5,233 nucleotides of DNA from JBLIAZ01 sp047632015 (GCA_047632015.1 JBLIBC010000208.1:1-5233), one strand, 5' to 3'. Positions 1 to 5,233 are shown, numbered from the stretch's first letter. Notes: a model not told the origin generated them from the sequence alone. Program-made: numbers and translations.

Positions 1-174
1 GGAATCTTGCCTGAAAGGAAAATAGCAATCCCCGTTTCTAGGCATCAAATCATGACTGTGAATCACAAGTATCCCCGACGTATTATCCGAAACATTGTTA
101 ATCATCAGCTTCTTCAGCGCAATTCTGTTGTTTACAAACAACGATGAATTTATTGCTGAATACCTCACTCCCAT
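1..174 (-). CDS. pepP: Xaa-Pro aminopeptidase (aminopeptidase P), N-terminal fragment
   Basis: Aminopeptidase P removes an N-terminal residue that precedes proline, in the cytoplasm, using a two-metal pita-bread catalytic domain. Only the first 58 residues are visible; the gene runs off the left edge, so the catalytic domain and metal ligands are not seen. The visible part matches the start of the AMP_N domain: SSLFVNNR near residues 10-17, ILVIHSHDLMPRNGD near 35-49, and FRQDS at the window edge, which in this family continues into D(F/L)(Y/F)YLTG. The frame has no stop. The ATG at 172-174 lies 2 bp after the dusB stop, so the two genes are probably cotranscribed. A GTG two codons further in would give MRYSAINSS, closer to how I remember related proteins beginning, so the exact start is uncertain. 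The family call rests on recognising this short motif run. Confidence 0.83.
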   Translation of the reverse strand, partial: MGVRYSAINSSLFVNNRIALKKLMINNVSDNTSGILVIHSHDLMPRNGDCYFPFRQDS

Positions 175-176
175 GT

Positions 177-1175
177 TTATGCTTTTAATACTGAATAGCC
201 TTGATATTCTGTTTGAATCTCCACCAATATATTCAACAACTCCTTAACATCATCAGTGGACACTAATTTTAACCTGTAGCCTTTTATCCCGGGAAGCCCT
301 TTAAAATAATTGGTATAATGTCGTCTCATTTCTAAAACGCCAAGCTTCTCACCTTTCCATTCTATGGACTTTAATAAATGCGTTCTTGCAGCTTCAACCC
401 TGTCTTCAATGGTTGGCCCATCAAGTAACGATCCTGTTTTAATATAATGTTTTATCTCCCTAAATATCCAAGGGTAGCCTATTGCTGCTCTTCCTATCAT
501 CACACCATCAACCCCATACCTGTTCTTATATTCTACCGCTTTTTGAGGACTGTCAATGTCACCATTTCCAAAAACAGGAATATGCATTCGAGGATTATTT
601 TTTACATCCCCTATCAAACTCCAATCAGCTTCCCCTTTGTACATTTGCTTTCGTGTTCTACCATGAATCGAAATAGCTTGTACTCCAATATCTTGAAGTT
701 TTTCAGCCACTTCCACAATGTATTTTGTATGCTCATCCCAACCCAATCTAGTTTTTACCGTGACCGGTTTGTTGGTTGCTCTTACAACTGCCTCTGTCAA
801 CTTCATCATTTTGGGAATGTCTTGCAAAATGCCAGATCCAGCTCCTTTACAAACCACCTTTTTTACAGGACACCCGTAATTAATGTCAATGATATCCGGG
901 TTGGAAGCATCAACTATTTCCGTAGCTTGAATCATGGAGTCCAAGTTCCCTCCAAATATTTGGATACCTACAGGTCGCTCGGATTCGTAGATGTCTAACT
1001 TTTGAATACTCTTATGAGCGTCTCTTATTAATCCTTCACTGGAAATGAATTCTGTATACATGACATCAGCCCCATGCTTTTTACACAAAACCCTAAAAGG
1101 AGGGTCACTCACATCCTCCATTGGAGCTAACAACAATGGGAAATCTCCCAACTCTATATTTCCTATCTTTGCCAT
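177..1175 (-). CDS. dusB: tRNA-dihydrouridine synthase, DusB family
   Basis: This FMN enzyme reduces uridines in the D-loop of tRNA to dihydrouridine with NAD(P)H. The 332-residue protein has the full TIM-barrel signature. Numbering from the ATG: APMEDVSD (about 17-24, flavin phosphate side), GIQIFGGN (70-77), DINYGCPVKKV with the catalytic Cys102, VKTRLGW with Lys141, ISIHGRTRKQMYKGEADW with His171, FGNGDI (202-207), and GVMIGRAAIGYPW near 225-236. The length is close to E. coli DusB, and a helical tRNA-binding C-terminal domain follows the barrel. The longest frame begins at a TTG at 1184, but the ATG at 1173-1175 gives MAKIGNIELG, a typical family start, so I chose it. No Shine-Dalgarno sequence is visible, as is common in Bacteroidota. 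It is divergent from the CPBP protease gene and followed after 2 bp by the aminopeptidase gene. The DusB subfamily is favoured over DusA or DusC by the motif wording. Confidence 0.95.
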   Translation of the reverse strand: MAKIGNIELGDFPLLLAPMEDVSDPPFRVLCKKHGADVMYTEFISSEGLIRDAHKSIQKLDIYESERPVGIQIFGGNLDSMIQATEIVDASNPDIIDINYGCPVKKVVCKGAGSGILQDIPKMMKLTEAVVRATNKPVTVKTRLGWDEHTKYIVEVAEKLQDIGVQAISIHGRTRKQMYKGEADWSLIGDVKNNPRMHIPVFGNGDIDSPQKAVEYKNRYGVDGVMIGRAAIGYPWIFREIKHYIKTGSLLDGPTIEDRVEAARTHLLKSIEWKGEKLGVLEMRRHYTNYFKGLPGIKGYRLKLVSTDDVKELLNILVEIQTEYQGYSVLKA

Positions 1176-1186
1176 CTTAATCAAAA

Positions 1187-1194
1187 CAAAAATA
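1187..1194 (-). promoter_or_regulatory. possible Bacteroidota-type -7 promoter element for dusB
   Basis: The minus strand reads TATTTTTG here, an exact fit to the TAnnTTTG -7 box of the Bacteroidota primary sigma factor. It sits 11 nt before the dusB ATG, so a start site would leave a leader of only a few bases. I see no convincing TTTG -33 box at the expected distance, and T-rich octamers are common in such DNA. The whole divergent gap (1176-1234) is only 59 bp and must hold the promoters of both dusB and the CPBP gene. On the plus strand, TTGATT at 1201-1206 and TATAGC at 1223-1228 are a weak pair 16 bp apart. Confidence 0.25.
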
Positions 1195-1234
1195 ACACAT
1201 TTGATTTCTAATTACGAGGCATTATAGCTAATAC

Positions 1235-2221
1235 ATGAATAACTTAGTTAAACTTTTTTTGTTTTTTTTGATTGCAGTAGTGGTTGTGTCCTACGTGATC
1301 ACGCCAAGTTTAGCATACCTATTTGATGCTAACCCTGACAACCTCAAAGCGCTACACGAAGAAAGTATTAAACTTGGGAATGACGAATCTTTTGACTTAA
1401 ACACACTTCAAAGCAGGGTCATTCAAGGAGCCAAAACCATTAAAACTAAACTAACGGATGCTGACTACTATTACGTATACAGTCAACAAATCTGCTACAA
1501 CATATTATGCTTCTTAATCACCGCATTAGTTTTCAGAAAATTATATGTAAAAAACAGAAAGCTCGACTGGAAAAAAACCAACATAGCACTGTTGTTTTTG
1601 ACCCCATTACTACTCGCAACCTCTCTTCCGTTGATCAGTGCCACACTTAGCCTAAATGAAATACTAAAGATCAATCAAGTACTTAATTATTTTGGATTCG
1701 ACCCCGATAGCAACACAGTCGGTAACATGATTTACAGCTACGCTATTATCGCACCTGAAACCAAATTACAACTAGTGTATTCTTTTTTATTCATTGCAAT
1801 TGTTCCAGCAGTTGGTGAAGAATTATTTTTCAGAGGGGGACTACAAAAAGTCCTAGTAAAAAGGTTTGGCAACATCCATAACGCAATATTTTTTAGCGCC
1901 TTAATATTCTCAGCTTTTCACGGAGACATCACAGCTTTTTTTTATCGCTTCTTTTTGGGCATTATCCTCGGCTACACTTTTTATTGGACAAAAAACTTAC
2001 TTATACCTATCTTTATTCACGCAGCAAACAATGGAATAACCGCTTTCGGCATGTATTATGCCTTTAATGCTACAGATATTCCTGATGTAGACACAATTGA
2101 TTTAGCCTCCCAAAAAACTTATGCTGTTATATTCAGTACCATCGGCACTGCTGCAATATTGTGGGTTTACTACTTTTTTTATAAAGCACAATCTACTGAC
2201 CAATCACAACCTCAACAGTGA
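1235..2221 (+). CDS. CPBP-family intramembrane glutamic endopeptidase
   Basis: This is a multi-pass membrane protein of the CPBP family (CAAX proteases and bacteriocin-processing enzymes, Abi/Rce1 superfamily). All conserved motifs are present in the 328 residues: GEELFFRG with Glu195, Glu196 and Arg200 (EExxxR), FSAFHGD with His229, and FIHAANN with His262 and Asn266 (HxxxN). These residues form the intramembrane active site. Hydrophobic segments appear at about 5-28, 86-102, 116-137, 180-194, 213-228, 236-251, 255-270 and 296-316. A polar stretch at 31-84 follows the first segment and probably faces outside the membrane. The tail is polar and Gln-rich. The substrate is unknown; bacterial members are linked to bacteriocin self-immunity or protein secretion, but nothing nearby points to either. 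It is the only plus-strand gene, so it has its own transcription. The gene is rich in T7-T8 runs encoding Phe in membrane segments. Confidence 0.92.
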   Translation: MNNLVKLFLFFLIAVVVVSYVITPSLAYLFDANPDNLKALHEESIKLGNDESFDLNTLQSRVIQGAKTIKTKLTDADYYYVYSQQICYNILCFLITALVFRKLYVKNRKLDWKKTNIALLFLTPLLLATSLPLISATLSLNEILKINQVLNYFGFDPDSNTVGNMIYSYAIIAPETKLQLVYSFLFIAIVPAVGEELFFRGGLQKVLVKRFGNIHNAIFFSALIFSAFHGDITAFFYRFFLGIILGYTFYWTKNLLIPIFIHAANNGITAFGMYYAFNATDIPDVDTIDLASQKTYAVIFSTIGTAAILWVYYFFYKAQSTDQSQPQQ

Positions 2222-2243
2222 CCGGGAATTGAATATTTTGTAA

Positions 2244-3479
2244 TTACTCTTTGTTTTTCTCCTGAATCCACCTTGACATAAACTTGGTACTTTGCATCGT
2301 GTGATGTTTTAACATGGCCCCCATAAAATTACTTTGACGATGTCCTGTCCTGTTTTTTACCAGCACTTTAATTTTTTCATCCAACAACACATGAGCTCCT
2401 TTTGCCGAGAATTGTTCCTTTAAAATTGTTTTTCCACGCTTTACGGCACTTTTCCAAAACGGCTCATCTGTATATAATTTCACCGCTGCATTAGCAAACT
2501 TCAGATCATTATCCTCCACTATACCGGCCCATTCATGTTCTCCTCTCATCCCTTCGACGCCAATGGTGCTCGTGACACTTGGCGTTCCACAAATCATGGT
2601 GTCAATTAACTTACCTTTTATCCCCGCACCAAAACGCAGTGGGGCAAGACACACCCTTGCTTTACCCATCACTTCCAATGCATCATTTGCCCGACCCAAT
2701 ACATAAAAACCCTCTTTTTCGTTATTCAAATTGAATGCTTTCTCGTCAGGATAAGAGCCATAAATTTTCAGTTTAGCTTTTGGTAACTGCTTTTTTATCA
2801 ATGGGAAAATTACCTTTTTTAAGTGCAGTACCGAATCCCAATTTGGCTCGTGTTTAAAATTACCAATACTTATGAAGTCTTGTTTTTCATCAAACGATTT
2901 GTCAAAATTGACCTTTGATAAATCAACTTCAAAAGGTAGGTAAAAGAGCAATTCCTCTGGAAAGGAAAAAACAGATTGTAAAACATCCATTTCCGCCTCA
3001 CTTATCATCAAAGATAAGTCTGACCTCAACATGGCCGCAATTTCCCTTTTTGCTACTGTACTATTTAGTAAAATCTCCTTTAAGTCACCTCCTGATTTTA
3101 ATTGCTCCTTTCGAGCTAATCGCAAACTGTGTAAATCGATGGTTTCAATTATTTTTAGCGCATTTGGACATGACTCATCCACTCTCCAACCATACTGCTC
3201 CTCCATCACGAACCTGTCAAACACCACTATGTCAGGTCGTAATAATTCAATTTGAGTATTAAAACTATCACAATTTAATTTTACTGAAAAAGTTTGAATT
3301 CCATCACTGGCTATATCTTCCATGAATTCGGTTTCACTCGCCGAACTGCAATAATGAACCTGGTAATTAGCTTCTTGAAAAAAATGCAACAACTGCATCA
3401 AACGCCTCCCTCCTGCTGATGATTTTGGCTCGGGCCACACAGCACCAATAAATAATACTTTGTCCAAGGCATCACCCAT
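2244..3479 (-). CDS. GT-B fold glycosyltransferase (GT4-like)
   Basis: This is a cytoplasmic sugar transferase that probably uses a nucleotide-sugar donor; its sugar and acceptor cannot be told from sequence. The 411 residues show a GT-B two-domain plan. The N-terminal half begins with strand KVLFIGAVWPEP and the loop SSAGGRRLMQLLHFF (about 20-34), typical of acceptor-side domains, and has PDIVVFDRF near 82-90. The C-terminal donor domain starts near 201 with FISIGNFKHEPNWDSV, continues through AKLKIYGSYP (235-244), YVLGRANDALEVMGKARVCL (259-278) and APLRFGAGIKGKLIDTM (279-295), then CGTPSVTSTIGVEGM. The residue that is usually Glu in the E-x7-E region is Asp293. A basic tail of about 45 residues (366-411) lies beyond the usual domain. 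The start overlaps the miaE end by 8 bp, implying translational coupling in the rplY-pth-miaE unit. The gene is convergent with the CPBP gene, 22 bp apart, with no clear terminator between them. Confidence 0.85.
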   Translation of the reverse strand: MGDALDKVLFIGAVWPEPKSSAGGRRLMQLLHFFQEANYQVHYCSSASETEFMEDIASDGIQTFSVKLNCDSFNTQIELLRPDIVVFDRFVMEEQYGWRVDESCPNALKIIETIDLHSLRLARKEQLKSGGDLKEILLNSTVAKREIAAMLRSDLSLMISEAEMDVLQSVFSFPEELLFYLPFEVDLSKVNFDKSFDEKQDFISIGNFKHEPNWDSVLHLKKVIFPLIKKQLPKAKLKIYGSYPDEKAFNLNNEKEGFYVLGRANDALEVMGKARVCLAPLRFGAGIKGKLIDTMICGTPSVTSTIGVEGMRGEHEWAGIVEDNDLKFANAAVKLYTDEPFWKSAVKRGKTILKEQFSAKGAHVLLDEKIKVLVKNRTGHRQSNFMGAMLKHHTMQSTKFMSRWIQEKNKE

Positions 3480-4053
3480 GAAGCTGTTCCTTGTTACCGT
3501 AATTAGCTATAATTTTCGCTTCCCCTTCCAACCATTCTTTCCAACGCTTATCGACATCAATCCCTTCACCATATTGCTTTGCAAACTTCAAAAACATGGT
3601 ATAATGGTTGGCTTCACTTATCATCAAATCATTGTAAAACTTTTGTAATTCTTTGTCTTTGATGTTTGCACTTAGCACCCTAAATCGCTCGCAACTTCTT
3701 GCTTCAATCATAGCAGCAAATAATAATTTTTCAACCAATTGAAACTGTCTACTACCTCCTTTTTTTGAAAACTTCATCAGTTCCCCAACGTAATCGTCCT
3801 TTCGCTCTCTGCCAAATTGATATCCTCTCGCTTTAATAATATCATGGACTTGCTGAAAATGCTCCATTTCTTCAACAGCCACTTTTAATAATTCAGTAAC
3901 TAACTCCGTTTTTTCAGAGTTTATAGTGATTAATGAAATGGCATTCATGGCAGCCTTTTGCTCACACCACGCATGATCTGTTAAAATTTCTTCCAGGTTT
4001 CCCTCAGCAATGTTCGCCCATTTTGGATCGGTAGATAATTTTAATCCCAGCAC
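3472..4053 (-). CDS. miaE: tRNA-(ms2io6A37) hydroxylase, MiaE family
   Basis: MiaE is a non-haem diiron monooxygenase of the ferritin-like fold. It hydroxylates the isopentenyl chain of ms2i6A at tRNA position 37, after MiaA and MiaB, using O2. The 193-residue protein shows the expected six iron ligands in a four-helix bundle: Glu31 (WCEQKAA), Glu62 and His65 (EEMEHFQQVH), Glu117 (MIEARSCERF), and Glu147 and His150 (SEANHY). The start is GTG at 4051-4053. An in-frame TAA lies three codons upstream and no ATG is near, so this start is effectively forced. It follows the pth stop by 2 bp and its own end overlaps the glycosyltransferase start by 8 bp. The O2-dependent reaction suggests an aerobic or facultative host. 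Other ferritin-like diiron proteins share the ligand pattern, but the spacing and the wording around it fit MiaE best. Confidence 0.92.
   Translation of the reverse strand: MLGLKLSTDPKWANIAEGNLEEILTDHAWCEQKAAMNAISLITINSEKTELVTELLKVAVEEMEHFQQVHDIIKARGYQFGRERKDDYVGELMKFSKKGGSRQFQLVEKLLFAAMIEARSCERFRVLSANIKDKELQKFYNDLMISEANHYTMFLKFAKQYGEGIDVDKRWKEWLEGEAKIIANYGNKEQLHG
3487..3492 (-). promoter_or_regulatory. Shine-Dalgarno-like AAGGAA before the glycosyltransferase
   Basis: The minus strand reads AAGGAA seven bases before the glycosyltransferase ATG, inside the last codons of miaE. It is the best Shine-Dalgarno match before any start in this window; pth, miaE, dusB and the aminopeptidase gene have none that I can see. 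It supports the ATG at 3477-3479 as the start and the 8 bp overlap with miaE. The bases also encode Asn-Lys-Glu, so the match may be chance. Confidence 0.4.
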
Positions 4054-4055
4054 GG

Positions 4056-4619
4056 TTATTTAGAATTGAACACATTCATTACTCTCCCTATCGGGTTGAA
4101 CGTGAAGTTTTTTATGGCGTCACAACAAATTGATATTCTTTCGTCCAAAGTAATCAGCTCCTCTTTCGACCATTCTCCCAGTACATAGGATATTTGTTTT
4201 CCTTTTACAAACTCGTCAGAAATTCCAAATCTCAAACGTGGAAAACTTTGATTCCCTAATGTTTCAATGATGCTTTTTATTCCATTATGACCACCATCGC
4301 TTCCCTTTGCCCTGATTCTAATTTTACCAAATGGCAAAGCCAAATCGTCAGTGATAATTAATACATTTTCAAGTGGTATTTTTTCAGCTTGCATCCAATA
4401 TTGGACAGCCTTACCACTTAAGTTCATGAAAGTACTAGGCTTCAAAAGCACCAAAGTTCTACCACGTTGTTTAGTGATCACGACATCCCCCAAACGGTTT
4501 GGGGCAAAAAAAATGTTGGACGCCTTTGCAAAGGCATCCAACACTTTAAAACCTATATTATGACGAGTTTCCTCGTATTCACTTCCTATGTTTCCCAATC
4601 CTACAATTAGGTATTTCAT
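4056..4619 (-). CDS. pth: Peptidyl-tRNA hydrolase
   Basis: Pth cleaves the ester bond of peptidyl-tRNAs that drop off ribosomes, recycling tRNA in the cytoplasm; it is usually essential. The 187 residues carry all the catalytic and tRNA-binding positions, each two lower than in E. coli: Asn10 (VGLGNIG), His20 (TRHNIG, the catalytic base), Asn66 (KPSTFMNLSGKAV), Asp91 (IITDDLALPFG) and Asn112 (GSDGGHNGIKSI). The length is typical, with no insertion. The ATG at 4617-4619 lies 12 bp after the rplY stop, the common rplY-pth pairing, and miaE follows after 2 bp. No Shine-Dalgarno sequence is visible. Codons 25-44 contain two strong inverted repeats and an eight-T run, described separately. The same nine residues, LDAFAKASN, are encoded on both strands there because the DNA is nearly palindromic. 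Confidence 0.97.
   Translation of the reverse strand: MKYLIVGLGNIGSEYEETRHNIGFKVLDAFAKASNIFFAPNRLGDVVITKQRGRTLVLLKPSTFMNLSGKAVQYWMQAEKIPLENVLIITDDLALPFGKIRIRAKGSDGGHNGIKSIIETLGNQSFPRLRFGISDEFVKGKQISYVLGEWSKEELITLDERISICCDAIKNFTFNPIGRVMNVFNSK
4488..4504 (-). repeat. second perfect inverted repeat inside pth
   Basis: The 17 bp CCCCAAACGGTTTGGGG (plus strand) is a perfect 8 bp inverted repeat around a central base. As pth mRNA it can form a 7-pair stem with four G-C pairs at the base and a CCG loop, in codons 39-44 (Pro-Asn-Arg-Leu-Gly). It begins one base after the U8 tract of the first hairpin, so 60 bp of coding sequence is almost wholly self-complementary. No U tract follows it, so it is not a terminator alone. 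It might be a 3' stabilising or anti-folding element, or chance. Confidence 0.6.
4506..4547 (-). terminator. intrinsic-terminator-like hairpin with U8 tract inside pth
   Basis: On the minus strand, positions 4547 down to 4510 fold into a hairpin whose core arms are TGTTGGATGCCTTTG and CAAAGGCGTCCAACA (4543-4529 and 4528-4514). Outside the core lie one G-U pair and three A-U pairs. With a UGCA loop (4530-4527) the stem has 17 pairs, two of them G-U. The 3' arm leads into eight U residues (4513-4506), the form of a Rho-independent terminator in the direction of rplY-pth transcription. It starts about 85 nt after the rplY stop and covers pth codons 25-38. On the opposite strand the two wobble positions become A-C mismatches and no U tract follows. 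Structure is seen directly; termination activity is inferred. Ribosomes translating pth would oppose folding, so it could act as an attenuator. Confidence 0.55.
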
Positions 4620-4631
4620 AAGGCAGTAAAA

Positions 4632-5233
4632 TTAAGCTTCTGCTTTTTCTTCAGTTGCTGCTTCTTCGCCCTCAGCTCCTTCTTCACCTTCTTCACCTTC
4701 TACACCCGCTACTCCATCTTCAACAGCTACTCTTGTTGTTTTAACAGCTACTACAACTGTGTTATTATCAGCAACAGTTTCAACACCTTTTGGCAAATCT
4801 AATTCTCCAATTTTTATAGCATCACCAATTTTTAGTTTTGCAATATCAACGTTAATCACATCTGGTAACAAATTAGGTACAGCTCTTAATCTAACCGCTC
4901 TAATTGACACAACCAATCTTCCTCCATTTAAAACTCCAACTGCACTGCCTGAAGTTGCCACTGGGATTCTTAACGTCACAGGCTTGTTCTGAGACACTGC
5001 CAAGAAATCAGCATGAATTAAATTATCACTCACAGGGTGAAACTGAGTGTCTTGCAGAATTGCATCGTACGTATTTCCGTCTACCTCCAATTTAACCATG
5101 TATGCATCTGGACTGTAAACTAATTTTTTAAAATCTTTAATTGATGCCGAAAAATGCACAGGAGTATCAATACCGTACAATACACAAGGTACTTTTTCTT
5201 CTCTTCTTAATTGCTTAGACTCTGGTTTTCCAA
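4632..5233 (-). CDS. rplY: 50S ribosomal protein L25 / general stress protein Ctc, 5'-truncated by the window
   Basis: L25 of the two-domain TL5/Ctc type binds 5S rRNA in the large ribosomal subunit. The frame stays open to the right edge, so 199 residues are visible and about 10-15 N-terminal ones are missing. The visible start reads GKPESKQLRREEKVPCVLYG, the classical L25 opening (GK-x-x-[SA]-K-x-L-R-x-x-x-x-[VI]-P-x-VLYG), so the TTG at 5180 is an internal Leu codon and not a start. Next come LQDTQFHPVSDNLIHADFL, the end of the 5S-binding domain, and the C-terminal beta domain with LRIPVATSGSAVGVLNGG and LPDVINVDIAKLKIGDAI. The last 30 or so residues are a low-complexity acidic tail (GEEGEEGAEGEE followed by ATEEKAEA), which also occurs in Bacteroidota homologues. 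It is the first visible gene of the unit with pth 12 bp downstream; its promoter lies outside. Confidence 0.96.
   Translation of the reverse strand, partial: GKPESKQLRREEKVPCVLYGIDTPVHFSASIKDFKKLVYSPDAYMVKLEVDGNTYDAILQDTQFHPVSDNLIHADFLAVSQNKPVTLRIPVATSGSAVGVLNGGRLVVSIRAVRLRAVPNLLPDVINVDIAKLKIGDAIKIGELDLPKGVETVADNNTVVVAVKTTRVAVEDGVAGVEGEEGEEGAEGEEAATEEKAEA
4679..4705. repeat. 9-bp tandem repeat in the L25 acidic tail
   Basis: CTTCTTCAC occurs twice in tandem (4679-4696) on the plus strand, followed by a third copy with one change (CTTCTACAC, 4697-4705). On the coding strand it encodes the Gly-Glu-Glu units of the L25 tail. The period is three codons, so gain or loss of a unit would only change tail length without a frameshift. 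Confidence 0.7.

Noticed and set aside
951..964. Perfect 14-bp palindrome TCCAAATATTTGGA in dusB
   Set aside because: It encodes the conserved QIFGG segment of the flavin enzyme, has no flanking U tract or extension, and AT-rich palindromes of this size occur by chance.
447..998. A 183-codon open frame on the plus strand within dusB
   Set aside because: It lies wholly antisense to a clearly conserved gene, and its product is Cys/His/Ser-rich low-complexity sequence with no recognisable domain. It is a shadow of dusB codon bias.
1099..1119. GGAGG and CCTCC arms around an 11-base loop
   Set aside because: The stem is only five pairs, lies in the coding sequence for the conserved DVSDPPFR motif, and has no supporting context.
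1176..1184. TTG start at 1184 for dusB, adding three residues
   Set aside because: The ATG at 1175 gives the typical MAKIGNIELG start, and TTG starts are rare in this phylum.
1235..2221. Bacteriocin immunity or phage-defence role for the CPBP protein
   Set aside because: No bacteriocin peptide, ABC exporter, toxin or defence gene is nearby; family membership alone does not support it.
2222..2243. Possible bidirectional terminator between the convergent CPBP and glycosyltransferase genes
   Set aside because: The 22-bp gap is AT-rich but has no GC-bearing stem followed by a T tract in either direction.
2573..2604. TGACAC and GTGTCA inverted repeat in the glycosyltransferase gene
   Set aside because: The six-base arms are 20 bases apart and internal to coding sequence, a level expected by chance.
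5178..5180. TTG at 5180 as the start of the L25 gene
   Set aside because: The frame continues upstream to the window edge with clear L25 sequence (SKQLRREEKVPCVLYG), so this is an internal leucine codon.

Overview
The window is an ordinary-looking chromosomal segment of a low-GC member of the Bacteroidota, probably aerobic and possibly a marine or environmental flavobacterium or cytophagan relative. This placement is inferred. It rests on the style of the proteins (two-domain L25/Ctc with a glutamate-rich tail, short MiaE, Bacteroidota-type DusB and Pth), the near absence of Shine-Dalgarno sequences before starts, the A/T-rich third codon positions, and a TAnnTTTG-like -7 box. No RNA gene, insertion sequence, CRISPR array or integrase is visible.

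Layout. Minus strand, right to left: a 5'-truncated rplY (ribosomal protein L25/Ctc, 4632-5233), pth (peptidyl-tRNA hydrolase, 4056-4619), miaE (tRNA A37 side-chain hydroxylase, 3472-4053) and a GT-B glycosyltransferase (2244-3479). Spacings are 12 bp, 2 bp and an 8 bp overlap, so these four look like one transcription unit. A lone plus-strand gene for a CPBP-family membrane protease (1235-2221) lies tail-to-tail with the glycosyltransferase. It is head-to-head, 59 bp apart, with a second minus-strand unit: dusB (177-1175) followed after 2 bp by the start of a Xaa-Pro aminopeptidase gene (1-174, running off the left edge).

Function. Four of the seven genes serve translation: L25 binds 5S rRNA, Pth recycles peptidyl-tRNA, and MiaE and DusB modify tRNA. 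The glycosyltransferase and the CPBP protease concern envelope or membrane processes and share only position with the rest.

Most unusual feature. Two adjacent inverted repeats lie inside the pth coding sequence, over codons 25-44. The first reads as a 17-pair RNA hairpin with a UGCA loop. Its two imperfect positions are both G-U wobbles in the pth mRNA but A-C mismatches in the opposite RNA, and its 3' arm runs directly into eight U residues. This is the form of an intrinsic terminator or attenuator, oriented with transcription, about 85 nt after the rplY stop codon. A second, perfect hairpin follows at once. I suggest it could set L25 output apart from pth-miaE-glycosyltransferase output. 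I see no other candidate for an undescribed system.
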